Positions 50,055 to 62,879 of a stretch of DNA of 64,000 nt are shown here, piece after piece. The first letter of the stretch is position 1. Every line of letters starts with the position of its first letter. The notes beneath the pieces were generated by a model, which ran no database searches, was not told where the DNA came from, and worked only from the letters and a program-made list of their open reading frames with translations. The position numbers and the translations under genes are program-made. This DNA is from Sipunculus nudus. Lineage: Eukaryota > Annelida > Sipuncula > Golfingiida > Sipunculidae. The stretch covers positions 50,515,812 through 50,579,811 of the forward strand of contig CM049314.1 in assembly GCA_026874595.1 (NCBI GenBank), read 5' to 3'.

Positions 50055-50200
50055 GGCCTATGGCTTGCGCGTTGCCCGTTGTTAGAACAGGGTAGCGCTC
50101 CGAGTCGGTAAAAATGTCCGAGTGCTCGGTAGCCCCACGCGGGTCAGATCTCGAGCAATGCCTTGTATGAATCCAGGGTAGCGTTCGGTTAGTCTCTTAC
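48825..50200. mobile_element. Foldback-like element with ACCGAGCGCT arms and microsatellite core
   Basis: The left arm (48835-49200) has about five units of 70-80 bp with TTTTTACCGAGCGCTACC, GATTCACACCAGGCATCGCT and GTGGGGCTACCGAGCGCT. The right arm (about 50085-50195) is the inverse, with GGTAGCGCTCCGAGTCGGTA, GCTCGGTAGCCCCACGCG and GAATCCAGGGTAGCG. Between them are CT, TA and CA runs, some over 40 bp. Confidence 0.7.
49310..50055. repeat. Cluster of CT, TA and CA microsatellites
   Basis: CT runs (49312-49346, 49785-49803), TA runs (49347-49381, 49804-49866) and a CA run (50004-50047) follow one another, with TTTC-rich stretches between. Confidence 0.95.
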
Positions 50201-51435
50201 ACAGACACACGGTGGCGCTCCGCAAGCCCCCAGTGGGTCTGTAAACGGAGACCATTTTGGGCCTGGGATTCCGCCCGAATCTATTCAGATGAGTTCAAGC
50301 TGCGCATGCGTGGTACGCGATTTCATTCAGGTACAGCTGCAAGCGAGTCATGGGCAGGAAACACATTTTCGCTATCAAAAGTCACCCAAATTAGGATAAC
50401 TGACGCTGTGTCATTGACGTACGGCATATACTCAGGTTATTGCAGCTTCTAAGTATCACTCATAAGGGTACCACATGTGCATTCACGATGACATACTGTA
50501 TTAAACGTTGCACTTCCTGATATCGCTCAAGTCCATGTTTGTACGTTTTGCCTGCATGCTTCGTGTGCCAGACTGTTATCAATTAATAAATAAAATATCA
50601 AAGTACGACCATAATTTGCTTTTTATAAATAAAACTGTTTAAATAGTATCATATAATCAGTGGGCTAGCATTAAACCTGTACTGCCAAAGTTTTTCTTCC
50701 AAGAAAGTTTTCTTAGTGCCACGCCCCCTTTTCTTTGGTTGGTGTGTGCGCGTGTGTGTGTGTGTGTGGGGGGGGGGGGGGTTTATATTATTATTATTAT
50801 GTGATATTTAGATACAACAAAATATTAATTATGATTTTCATTTTGTTTTTATTTTTGCACTGGATTAAATTTTTATGTATTTTAACAACAAATTATTATT
50901 CAAATATGGTTCCTTTACTGCTAAATGTGACATGTGTAACATCCTGATTACCTTAAATGTTTAAAGACAAATTCATTAAAACAATACATTAACTGAAAAT
51001 ATAAAAATAATGCTGTTCAATCATAGATAGTATATATGCTTTTCCACCTTCTGATATAAAGATACATGCAATCAGCAATAATCAGTATGACCCAATATAT
51101 AAGCATTGTGTTCAACAAATAGCATGTGTTTATTAACAACCATTAAAAAAACCATTAAATCAGAGAAAACCCTGTTATGTTATAGTCATGCTGAGTTCAT
51201 AAATAAACTTTCCCAGATTTATTTCATTGTTTTATCATTGCAAGCATTTCATGAATACATTCTATTGATATCCCTATTTTTAACAAGACATGATGATCAT
51301 ACAATATAACCATATCCTATTTATGTTCTGTAATGCATTTGAACTTTAATATCATCTCTTACAGAATGAAAGGTCTTAAACTCTGAATGAGTTTTAATAA
51401 ATCTGCTGGCAGAACATGGCAGTGTTGTAGAATTC
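50201..51435. other. Unique AT-rich sequence
   Basis: A GT run leading into poly-G (50748-50781) is the only obvious feature. Confidence 0.4.
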
Positions 51436-52085
51436 CAGTCTGGACTTGGACTCTAGTTCAGACTCAAGTTCACTTTTTAAGGACTCTGACTTGGACGCTA
51501 GGGTCCTGAACTTGGACATCTACTTAGACTCGCAGGTATAAGGAATCAAGAAATCAGCCAGAGTCCATCTCAAGCAGAAGCGGATTGAGGGGGTTCCTGA
51601 GGTCATATGCTGCAAACTTTTTTCAGGGTTTCAGACAACATTTTGTGGCCTGGATCCCCCTTTTATCAGGCCTCGGGACCTTATTTTGACTGTTGAGTCA
51701 AATAAAAAAGAAAACTCACATATTATGTTCAGATTGTGCACATGGGTTACCTACTAATTGAATATTATAAAAAAATAAGACAAAACATACCAAGATTTAG
51801 CTCTGTATCAGGAGTTAAATCTAATTAAACATTTAAATAAAGCACACTTGAAAATTAATAAATTTGCATGATTATCTCAAATATCCTTTTCCAAGTTCTT
51901 TTAATAAGAAAATTTGTGTCAAACTTGGACTCTGCTGCCTCTGCATGTACCAAATGACTCAGATTTGAAGAAGGTGGACTTGGACGTAAACCTTAAGGAC
52001 TCAGATTTGGAATTGGACTCGAGTGACCTGGACCCTGACTTGCACTTGGACTTGGATGGGGTGGACTCAACTACATCACTGGACC
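51436..52085. repeat. Two clusters of GACTTGGACTCT-type short repeats
   Basis: 51436-51535 and 51920-52085 are built from imperfect 6- and 12-mers such as GACTTGGACTCT and GACTCAGATTTG. Both clusters have the same strand asymmetry. The second gives an open frame on both strands (LDLD- and SESKS-like peptides), which is a consequence of the 6-bp period. Confidence 0.75.
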
Positions 52086-54553
52086 ATGAACCCTCATGGT
52101 AGGAAATGCAAATCATCTTTCCTTTAAGATCAACTTTTCAGTATATATCAAAAGAATACAGAATTACAAAAGACTGAAGCAGTCAGATCTAAGGCAACAG
52201 CCTGGCATGTGTCAGCTTATCTACTTATTACTTTATATCAGGTGCTTGATTTGAGAAAAAAAAACTTATGTTTTTATGGTTAAAGCACTAACTTGTGTGA
52301 AATATAATGTAAAGTTACATAGACCTGGTATGGACTCTTTGTTTTTAAGCAAGTCTGGTCTTTATTATTGGTATCTCCTTTACTTTGATTTCCTATATTT
52401 GAATTAGTATTTTTGTTGGACCTTGTGGACTTTCATAAGTATATATTTTACCATAGAAGAAGATCTGTGCTTGTATCCATGTTTTATTAAGGATTTGTTA
52501 TATGTTTTAACATTATATAGATATCTAAATACAATGTAGTTATTCACATGACATGAATAGAATGATCATATGTCTATGTGTCTGCATGCATAGTATTTGA
52601 CCACGGTCTTGTTCAAATTTACAGTCATATACACGTAATTGGCACCATGTAAATGCTGTCCTTAAATAATTTTCTCCTTTATGTAAAGTGATCTTAATTG
52701 CTTTTTTCCTACAAAAATACAGGACTTTTTATTTCCACATGTTGTGGGTGAAGTAGGAATTTGATTTTTTATTTCACATGAAATCCACATTGAAAATTTA
52801 TTAGTGTGCAAATCAAGGTTTATAGGTTTCTGCTTTAACTTTCACCTCCAAAAATGCAAGTAATTTATTAATGCAGCAGACCTATACCTTAATATATGAA
52901 TCACATAGACTAACACGGAGCATGTATTCACCTATTTTTCATCCAATCTACCCCTAAGCATACACCCCTATAGAGACAGTGGGCTTTATTTTGTCATGGA
53001 CATAAGGGTGCTTCTTCAGTATCTTTCTGGATCTAAAACTTTAAATTTTAGAACTGCACCAGTCCCAGAATTACTAGTAGTACAACAGCATGTTCTTTAT
53101 TTACAGCTGAACATAATATAGTGATCAGCTGTTGAGATGTACCCTGCTATATATGGGAGCATGTCAGTTGCAAAATAAAACCCAGTTTGAGTTAAACAGT
53201 TTTAACAAGGTATTCCTCAGAATTGGTTTTACCACTAATTTCTATTATTCAGAGTGATGTGCTCTGTACATGCAACCCAACATTAGTTAAAGTGCAAGTT
53301 GCAAATGGGTGTAAATAGCTTCCTTTAGACAGGGATGATGTGGTCAGAGCCACTTAGCTTAGCTACCTATGTTCACAAAATGTGTGCTTAACTTCTTTTG
53401 ACCAATTCAAAAGAAGCTAATCTTTAAAAAAAATATTTTAATATACTGGGCACAAACCTGGGGTATATAATGGGTAAAACCTAGGAAAAATAATTTTAAC
53501 CAAGGTTTTATCCACTGGATTGGGTAAAATAGGATTTACCTTGGTCAAATAGCAACCCTGAATGTACTACTGCTTATTGTCCATAAATCAAATATGGAGT
53601 GTCAGGTGACTTTCCTTTTCAAACAATAATCCCCACTACACCATGTATATGTATATTTTATATCCTTAGGTATCACCTAGAGATCAAAACTATCAAAAAG
53701 ACATGGATATTACTGTGAATGCAATAAATTAAATTAAGTGAGCCTTTCAATGCTGGTTGACTGGCTTTGATTCAGTGAATTATTTGATGCATTGTTACAT
53801 GCAGCCCTTATATATACTGATAGTCATATGTGAGAGAGAACATGTGGACAAATGTTAATGGAAGCAATGAAAGGTACTGACACTAGGTTGAACCTCAACT
53901 GATCTTTAATACTGAACATATATCATAAACATTGCTAATATATTGCATTTCCCATCAAGAAACATATCTGACCAAAAATAATAAACAGAAATGATGCAAC
54001 AGTGAATGCAATTTTATCAAGCACATGCTAATAAATCTTTAGCATTATAGCCTTTTATCGATGACATTATGCCTATACATGTTAAACTGCAGTGCAACAT
54101 TCCATATCTGAGCACACCTCTATATCCAAGTGGAGATGATCAAATACACACAAGCTATTAATACACAGGGTAGCTGGTATTTTTTACAAAGATGTAACTG
54201 AACTGCAAGCATTGATGCCATATCTTTTCACATTAAAATTTAAGACTGATTATCCTTTTAAGATATCTATGACTCATACTTTTGGTCCTCAGACTTGTCC
54301 CTGAGTTAAAATGTTATTCATAGTGGACCAGTCACAACTGGCATCTGTTTGACTTTTTTTAACCACTGAAAATCCAATTTAACCTTAAACAAAGGTCTCC
54401 CCCTTCATAAAACACAGTTGGGCAAACTAAAACTTTGTCAATTAATTTTATTTGCTGCAAACAAGTTCCATCATTTGTCTTTTAAAGTAACATGTCTTCA
54501 TTTTTATTCAAGTATATTTATCTATCAAACGCCCTCTTTTCATTGATAAATCA
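52086..54553. other. Unique AT-rich sequence
   Basis: No gene or repeat end recognised, apart from small inverted motifs near 53440-53560 (GGGTAAAACCTAGG and CCAAGGTTTTATCC). Confidence 0.4.
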
Positions 54554-54829
54554 GAAGTACTGCACATATTTATATGACAAATATATATTTTAATTTTGAA
54601 TAATTTGTTATAAGGTTATGGCATGATACTTGGAATGTATATTACACAATGTATGACATATTAGTTAAAATATATGAATCTTAAAATATATGAAGTACTG
54701 CACATATTTATATGACAAATATATATTTTAATTTTGAATAATTTGTTATAAGGTTATGGCATGATACTTGGAATGTATATTACACAATGTATGACATATT
54801 AGTTAAAATATATGAATCTTTGTGCTGAA
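54554..54829. repeat. 138-bp tandem duplication
   Basis: GAAGTACTGCACATATTTAT starts at 54554 and 54692. The copies run to ATATATGAATCTT with no clear differences. Confidence 0.95.
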
Positions 54830-54925
54830 TGTGCACCAGGTCATATAATGAAATTATACATTCATCCTGTTGCAGCATGACACTTTTTAACCAACAGAAT
54901 ATATACTGGGATACATACATACATG

Positions 54926-54975
<50 letters not shown>

Positions 54976-55211
54976 CTAAGGCCCAGTAAAGTAACAACCG
55001 TTGAATATATTTATAAAGAACATGACACTATAAAAAATATATACAGGTATAATATAAAAAAAAGGATTATGCTTGAAATCTAATATGATTTGGGGTAAAA
55101 TATGATAAATTTTGCTCTTTCTAAGTGCATGGTTTTGGGAGAATGTTGTCCCACAAATTTTTGACAAACCTCAGGCAATGGGCAGTTTTCAGAAAAAAAA
55201 CATCAAGACTT

Positions 55212-55309
55212 ACCCTGACGACAAGCTTTGAGCTGAGGGGCACATCGACCTTCTGTATAGCCTTAGGGTTTGACATGTATGCATATCCCACTTCGTGTCC
55301 TTTGCCCAT
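55212..55309 (-). CDS. Candidate exon with strong donor, unidentified
   Basis: On the minus strand an ATG at 55309 opens 32 codons that end at a strong donor, GTCAGG/GTAAGT. The peptide contains MGKGHEVGYAYMSNPK, KVDVPLSSKLVVR. The frame is also open upstream of the ATG for a few codons, so it could be an internal exon. I do not recognise the protein. Its phase-0 end does not match the phase-1 start of the 43680-43838 candidate, so other exons would be needed if they belong together. Confidence 0.35.
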
Positions 55310-55599
55310 AAAACTGACATTATGCTTCCGTAATAATTAGCAGTTGTATTTACAATAAGTGTCTATTGTTCCTTCATCATGAAGCCCGATAGTAAAAAGA
55401 TCCCGATGAAGTACTCGTCAGCTGACAGCCAGCACCATGTGCGCTTGTTTATTGACAGAGCTAGGCAGGGGCTTTCCCGGGATTGGCCAATGAGAAAATT
55501 GAGTAAATCTGGCCAATCAGCGAAAGCCTTTTATTCCCCATCCACAGGCTCAATCGGAGCCTGTAGGAGAGGCTAGCGTTCGGTAAAAAGACCGACCGC

Positions 55600-56618
55600 T
55601 GGTACCCTGCTCTATTATGGCCCTCAGCCAAGCATAGAGACAGGCGTACAACGCCATCTTAAGTACTCTTAGTTGCAACTCCTGACTTCCCTGTAGACTG
55701 GTTCCAACTCCAGTATGCACGCTCATACCGATTGTCATGGACGTTCAAGCGATGCTTGCTAATTATCCGTGAAGATTTTACTAAAAATGACTTTCTTTAG
55801 TTATTTCTAATTTTACAAATATTTAAAAATGTATTGTTGCACAAACATTGGATGAATGTATGAATAGATAATAAGATATACTGAATCTTTGGTATTCCAC
55901 TGTACGTGGCATAGATTCACTATCAATATCTATTAATCTTGTAACATTCTTGCCCTTTGACCTTGCCGGGGAGGGGCATCAACACTGATTGACAGTCGAT
56001 ATAGAGATGCCCCAGAACCAATCACAGGCAGCTAAGGACTTTGCCCTCTGTCTCTCTGGGATAAAACCCCCTTGCCCTGGCGATTCTCTCTCTCTTGGAT
56101 CATCGAGCAGTGGACCCCTGTGCCTGCCCTCTGTGGCAGGCAGAGGGTATATGGCTTCTTTTTCACCTTGGGGTTGGTTTTACGACAATGTCGGCTACCC
56201 AGGTGAAGAGCCACCCACATCCAAAGAGCAGTCCTTTTATCTAGTCTGGTAAGTATCTTTCTGTTTCATTTAAGTCTAGATAATAATATGCAGTCCTGAT
56301 ATTTTGAAGGTTTAGGCTCTAAATTTTATTCCAGTAAAAAGTGTTATTTTATCTCTTTAAATTGTGCGAGTGCATGTTGCCCAAGCCCAATTTCCTCCCA
56401 GAATAAATAAGCAGCTACAATCTAATCATTAATGTCAGGCGAAATGTACAGCCAACTTTTGGCAACTTCATTGAGCAAACGAAATGCTTATTTTTATCAT
56501 ATATAATAAATACTTGAGTTGGAACCAGTCTGCCGGGAGTACGTAAGATGGCGTTGTAGGCCCGTCTCTATGAATGGCCTAGAGCGGCGGTGCCATAATA
56601 GAGCGGGGTATCAGTCTA
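55600..56618. mobile_element. Long copy of the Mutator-like MITE family
   Basis: The left end has CTGGTACCCTGCTCTATTAT and CTAGCGTTCGGTAAAAAGAC just outside; the right end has CATAATAGAGCGGGGTATCA. A second inverted layer lies inside: ACAACGCCATCTTAAGTACT with GACTGGTTCCAACTC on the left, and GAGTTGGAACCAGTC with AGTACGTAAGATGGCGTTGT on the right. Near 56055 a GGGATAAAACCCCC segment is followed at 56250 by a donor-like CTG/GTAAGT. Confidence 0.7.
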
Positions 56619-56663
56619 ACCTCTTGGGGGGGGGGGGGGGGGTCTCCCGGAGCTGGCCTAAAA

Positions 56664-56844
56664 CACGGAGCGGAACGGAACGCGGAACAGGGGCCTAATT
56701 TTCTTAATGAACGGAACACAAATATAAAAAGTGTTATTGCTTTTAAATAGATGACATAATTTATAGTAATAAACGTTTTTCAAAATATACGATTTTGTTA
56801 AAATTATATTTTAGCCCCTGTTGAACGTTGGTTCCGTTCCGTGT
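56664..56844. mobile_element. Short inverted-repeat MITE (ACACGGAACGGAAC)
   Basis: ACACGGAGCGGAACGGAACG with AACAGGGGCCTAATTT faces the inverse ATTTTAGCCCCTGTT with GTTCCGTTCCGTGT. The loop is AT-rich. Confidence 0.6.
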
Positions 56845-56969
56845 TGTTCCGAAGTTGTGAGTGCGGCCTTTTGTTTTGACTTTGCCCAAACAGAGAGCTT
56901 ATATTAGATGTCATCTAAGCTCTCTGGCCCAACTGGTTTCAAAAGGCCGATGAGTAGTGAATGAGGCCC

Positions 56970-57549
56970 CACTCGATAGTGTGAAACTTACTAATAGCGA
57001 AACCGAAACTGGTTTTGGCGAAACTACGAAACCAAAACCGTCCACTCGATATTTATACTGGCAAGATGGCGAAGGTGGGCCAAAGTAGTGCAATTTTGTT
57101 TATTAATTTGTTAATTGATACTGTTGATACCTGTCAGAGTTAATAAATAAGCAATGATTGAGATATAAACATTCTTTCAGAAGTGTTTTGAATTCAATAT
57201 TCCCTACTGTAACCATGTATAGCTACAGATGAGCAGCACGTATCCTGTACGTCCATGGCGTCTGACACGTAGACGTCGTAAGACGCAGAGAAACAGTCTG
57301 TTTTGATCATAATTGAATATATATTTTCCAGCCACAATTAATAATGCTCTCACATGGTCTCAAGTGCCCAGGCATGGTTCTCTAACTTTTGAGAAAATTT
57401 TCATCATTAATTTATTTAATTAATAATAAATAATTTACCATGTTATCAATATTTTCTCTTAAAACCGAAACCGTCCACTTACAAATACAAGGTGAAACCA
57501 TACAGAACCGGTTTTCCCAGAACCTAAACCAGTTTCGAATTATCGAGTG
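56970..57549. mobile_element. 580-bp MITE with CACTCGATA termini
   Basis: CACTCGATAGTGTGAAACT at the left and AGTTTCGAATTATCGAGTG at the right are inverted. Internal AAACCGAAAC and AACCGTCCACT motifs occur near both ends. No target duplication was recognised. Confidence 0.65.
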
Positions 57550-57560
57550 CCTTCTGAAAG

Positions 57561-57640
57561 TAGACTGCATATGGTACCCCGCTCTACTATGGTTCTCTAC
57601 AATCGGCTGATGGCCATAATAGAGCGGGTTTCCAGTCTAC
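57561..57640. mobile_element. Further copy of the TAGACTGGTACC MITE
   Basis: TAGACTG, an extra CATAT, then GGTACCCCGCTCTACTAT faces ATAATAGAGCGGGTTTCCAG. It is the shortest of five copies. Confidence 0.75.
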
Positions 57641-57865
57641 CTGAAACCTGACCTCCGGTAGGGACAACCTCCGGTCAGGTAGCGAGCCAGCCAATCAACT
57701 GCTCCTCTGTCGCTGTTCTATCAACGAAACACATAAAGATCGCCCTTATAGGCATCCGCGCTTGAACCATAACCAAGCTGATAAAACTTGTAAAAACCTC
57801 GGAAAGTTTTTTAGGAGTTTACTAGGTGAAATATGCCTACGAGGCCAGAGGGATAAGCCATTTGT

Positions 57866-60800
57866 AGCGTGCCTGTGAGCTTATGCGATAGTGTGGCGTT
57901 GTCTGTCGCCTGTACATTAACCCATACTATATCTTGAAAACGGCAGGAGTTCGCATCACCAAATTTTTTGAAAAAAATTTAGTCATCTAAAAAACTCTAT
58001 CGGATTTTGCTTATATTTTGGCTAACTGCATTTTCTTAGATTTTATAGGGGAAAAGCTAAAAAACCTTTTAAAATCTTCTTCTCCGAAACTATTCAGCCA
58101 AATTGTCCAGTATTTCACAGAAATGATTCCTGGGACAATCTCTCTCAAGTTTGTTCGAATGGTTTAAGTTCGATGATTTTTGGCCGAGTAACAGGAAGAT
58201 GAACTTAGTCATCTGTCCAAAAAAGCATACTAAAATTACTATCTCAGAAACGGCTGGAGCTATCATCACCAAATTTTATGCCAATGTTGGTCACATGAGT
58301 CATATCTGATATTGAGGTATTGGTGCCGCCACCTGGCCTTTTTTGTACGGGGGTCATCAGAGCCCGTATCATGAGGTCTTCAAAGAACTTCTCTTCGAAA
58401 CTATACGGCCAAATTGTTTAATATTGCATAGAATTGATCCTAGAGTAGGCCTCTCTGAAGTTTGTTCAAATGGTCTCTGTTTAGCGACTTTTGGCTGAGT
58501 TATGGTAAGCTTAATTTAGTCATATGGCATAACAGTCCATTTTAGCTCAGTGGTTACATAGATCTTCTAAAAACCACTTGGCCAAATATTTAAATTTCAC
58601 ACATAAATTTTCCTCAGATGTTGATAATTTGTCGAAATGATTTTGGTTCAGAGCTTTTTGACTGAGTAAAGGAAAGCTGAACTTAGCCAGTTTGCTGTAT
58701 CTTCCTTTTTGAGTAATAAACCTGCAAAACATTTTGCGACTGACGCCACTGAAGCCAATTAGTTTAATTTTTTACAAGAATAATCCCCACAATAATATTA
58801 ATAATAATTGTCTTTAATGGTTCCACATGAATAATTTTTGGCTGAATTAACGAGATTGAATTGAGTCCTTTTACCATATATGTTAGCTGTGTGAAGCAGT
58901 TACATCTAGCCAGGCACCAGTTTATCAGCATCTATTACATCATGCCACTTGACATTTAAATTTCAGGTAAAATAGCTTGGCAGACTTCCAACTATTTCAG
59001 ATTTGGTAACAGGCCAAAGACCAGCCTGGATCTATTTATAGCTTTGACAGACTGACAACTGTACCAGATTAGGCAACAGGGTAAGAAATCACTCAGTGCA
59101 GCCAGGTATAGGCCAAGAGTTCACTCAGTGCAGTAGCTGCATTCTATTTATAGCTTTGGCAGACTGCCCACTCTATTAGATTTGATGCCAAAGGTCAGTC
59201 TGGATCTATTTATAGCTTTTGCAAACTGCCAACTGTGTCAGATTATGGAACAGGTCAAGAGATCACTCAGTGTAGTCAGGTACAGGTCAAATGTTCACTC
59301 AGTCTAGCCAGATGCAGGTCAAGAGTTCACTCAGTGCAGTAGCTTGAGCCAGTAATATGTCACAGTTCACTTGGGGCAACTGCCTTTCTCACCTAAGCCT
59401 GGCCAGCCCAGTGCATCAAGCTCAAGAGAAGTTTGATGTATTAGCCTGATATTTTGACATATCCATGCGTCTATGATGGCGTTCTGTTTCACAATACAGG
59501 TTTCGCAACCTACAATGACATTGCACAGTGTATGTGCCTGCGTATTTCACCAGAAGAATTTGATATATCAGCCTTAAATTGGGCATATTTATACATATCG
59601 TAAATCTTTGTCTTATACAAGACTGGTGGTGCCATCTACAATAGTTATTGCACAATGTATGTCCCTGCTTATTTCTAAGGAGGGGATATCAGCCTGAAAT
59701 TGGGCATATGTATACACCTCTGATACCTTCGTCGTATGCAATTTAAGACGTAGGCCTACTTGAAAAGTATTGGCCCAGCAATGAAGAATTATACCTGGTG
59801 AATAAACCATTGCACAGGTTCGCATTGGGCCTGTAGGCCTTGTGTGTTAGAGAACCTGTGAGCTTATGCCGTCGTCTGTACGTTAACCCATACTACCTCG
59901 AAATCAGTAGGAGCTAGCATCACCAAATTTTATGCAATAAAATTGGTCATGTAAAATATTATGCCAATTTTGCTATTTTTTTTTTCATTTTCCTAGATTT
60001 TATAAGGAAAAAGCTAAAAAAAAAAACTTTAAAATCTTCTCCGAAACTGTTCAGCCTAATTGTTCAATATTTCACAGAAATGATTCCTGGAACAATCCGA
60101 GTAACAGGAAGTTGAACTTAGTCATCTGTCCAAAAACGCCATCAAAATTACAACCTCAGAAACGGCTGGAGCTATCATTACCAAATTATAAGCCAGTGTT
60201 AGTCACATGAGTCATATCTGAAATTTAGGTATTGGTGGTGCCACCTGCATTGACCTTTTTTTGTACGGGGGTCATCGAATGTCATTGCATTAACCTATAA
60301 TTTCTCAGTAACAGCAGGAGCTAGCATCCCCAAATTTTACACAAAAATCAGTCGCATATCAAATATTGTGGGATACAGCTTTTTTGGTGCCACCTGCATC
60401 AGTTTACATTTAACGGGGAAAAGCTATAAAACTTTTGAAAATCTTCTTCTGCGATACCGTTCAGCAAAATCGTCCTATATTTCACAGAAATGATTTCCAC
60501 AACAATCCCTCTCAAGTTTGTTCCTTAGTTTGGATCATTTTTGACCGAGTTACAGGAAGTTGAACTTAGTCATCTGTCCGGAAAAGCATACACAAATGGC
60601 AATCTAAGAAACGGCTTCCAGAGCTATTATCACCAAGTTTAATGCCAATGTTGATCAAATCAGTCATATCTGAAGTTTAGGTATTGGTGCCGCCACCTGC
60701 ATTAACCCTTTTTTTTGTATCAGTACATTTAGGCATGTTCATCCATCTTAGAAAATTTTCTCATAAACCAGACAAGTGGCGCCACTTACCTTTCAGTTAT

Positions 60801-61665
60801 TGTAGAATAAATTAATTTCCTTTTCTCAGTAGCGATTTGCAGTATTGGCCTGAAATTGTGCATATCCATAGATCTTAGCGCCTCCATCTTTTACCAAAGA
60901 CTGGTGGCGCCATCTGCAATCGTTTCCCGTGGCTTCCACCCGTACATGTGCTTTGGGTGGAAATTGCTTATATCTCACAAGTGGGTCAAGGTCTTGGTCT
61001 GCAATTTGGCATGTTCACCCATATTGGAAAGTTGCCACATATACCAGACATGTGGTGCCACCTACATTCCGGTTTTTTGAAGAATAAATTAATGCCCCTT
61101 TCTCAGGAGTGATTTTCAGTACTGGCCTGAAATTGTGCATATCCATATATCTTGGACTCCTCCCTCTTGAAATCAAGACTTGAGGCGCCATCTACAATCG
61201 TTTTCACATGGGGTCCATCCATATGTGTTTTGAGTGAAAATTGCTAATATCTCAGGAGTTGGTCAAGATATTGGCCTGAAATTTTGCATGTCAATCCATA
61301 TTGCAGAATTTTCTAGTAGACCAGACATGTGGCGGCATGTGTTCTCGTTGAATAAATTAAAGTCCTTTTCTCAGAGATTTAGTTGACTATGTTCAACAAT
61401 TGTTCGATATACCACTCAATCCACCCGTCACTTCACTGGTACCACTCTGACTTCAGCGCAGACACGTTGTCGCTTGTCGACTACTGGTTTTCTAGATGTT
61501 ACATGCATCTGTGCACCTAGCCTAACAGTGGTTTGAAATATCTGCCTGAAATGTTTCATATACATGTCACACATGTACTTGAAAAGTAACGGTCCAGCAT
61601 GGAAGCATTATACCTGTATATATCCCATTGTACAGGTTCGCATTAGGCCTGTAGGCCTTGTTTTT
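57866..61665 (+). mobile_element. Array of hairpin-ended repeats ending in AGGCCTGTAGGCCT
   Basis: Two similar blocks begin CCTGTGAGCTTATG near 57871 and 59848 and share ACATTAACCCATACTA-like sequence. Both end in CAGGTTCGCATT-GGCCTGTAGGCCTTG (about 59817-59850 and 61636-61660). Inside are repeated units with GGAGCTA-CATCACCAAATTT, TTTCACAGAAATGATTCC, AGTTGAACTTAGTCATCTGT and GGTATTGGTGCCGCCACCTG. Short 60-bp tandem units with TCACTCAGTGCAG fill 59060-59390. No coding region is supported. Confidence 0.7.
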
Positions 61666-61671
61666 TAATTA

Positions 61672-62871
61672 CAGTGGAACCTCTATAATGTAGGCACCCT
61701 TATTACTGGGCCAACTGCCCACTTTATAGAGGTGGCCATTATATGGCGGTAATAGCTGCGACATTTAGTGCTGCCACCTACTTTGAAATATTACTATAGT
61801 TGCTCCAGTTTAAAGAGTACTTCATTAACTTAATACATGTACGTTCCTTCAATTTATAAACATAAACGTTAAATGTAAAATATTATAATTGTTAATATGT
61901 GTGTGTGTGTTATATCATATATCGATGGACATAATCTACAAGCATGGATCCTGTTATTTAAATCTTTCTAATAGTTGGACAAGTTGCCAAGTGCATCCTT
62001 AGATATAGCATACGGCTCTGCAAATTTTCTGTAAGACAAGCCACTCTGAGAATCTGTGAACAGGCACACTTTATGGCCATAGCAAACCTTTATATTTCAG
62101 TCTGGGGTTTACATTTTATAAGTGGACAGTAAAAGTGAATTTGACACAGAATGACCAGTGTTTGGTGTTGATCTTAAGTGCAACTGCAAAGTAAACATTG
62201 CACTGAGACAGGGGAACCTTCCCCTATTACCTTATCTCAGTGAACCAAGTAACTGGTTAAATGAGCAAGGCTTCCACTCATGGTATTAACTTTAGCAGTT
62301 TAGGTGCTTCATTGACTGAAAAGCGTCTAGTGACCGCTAAATCAAAGTATGCCTATTAGTCTAATATGAATGGCTACTGAGTGGGCATTCACTGCTGGCT
62401 AGAAACATCACAGGAACAGCCAGTCTAGACTGAGGTCTGACCACACAGAACAGACACATCAAAGCAGTCTAATTAGTATTCATGTATCCCATGCATAGCC
62501 TTGATTCAAAAAGGCTATTATTATGATTATGCAATAAGACAGTAATACACCTCTGGCCTTTATTCATCTGTTTGGTTATTATTTGTAGTAGTTGAAATAT
62601 AAATATTTAATAATTAACAGATATTCTTATCACTTATAATTAAAAATTCACAATTTATAAAGCTCCCAAAGTTTAAATAGGAAGACACCTCAACTGGGAA
62701 AATAGACGAGGTGCCCACATTAGCCCGGGAAAAGTTCCCATTTTACAGATTATAGAGGGGCCCACATTAGCTAAACTTAATAAAGAGAAGAAAAAAATGG
62801 GACTGGCCAAAATTGCCCACATTATAGAGGTGCCCACTTTATAGAGGTGCCCACTAAGAGAGGTTCGACTG
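61672..62871. mobile_element. Pogo/Tigger-like MITE with TA duplication
   Basis: The left end CAGTGGAACCTCTATAATGT and right end ATAGAGGTGC...AGAGAGGTTCGACTG are inverted, and TA lies outside both (61670-61671, 62872-62873). Copies of ATAGAGGTGCCCAC-type sub-repeats thicken the right arm. CAGT-GAACCTCT termini with TA duplication are typical of pogo-like Tc1/mariner elements. The 1.2-kb interior has no transposase frame. Confidence 0.8.
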
Positions 62872-62879
62872 TAATAACA

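Noticed and set aside
51914-52102. LDLD-rich acidic peptide
   Set aside because: It comes from a 6/12-bp short-repeat cluster that is open on both strands.
55989-56252. Gene or LTR promoter with TATA and splice donor inside the long MITE
   Set aside because: GGGATAAAACCC and CTG/GTAAGT are suggestive, but no recognisable protein or LTR boundary was found.
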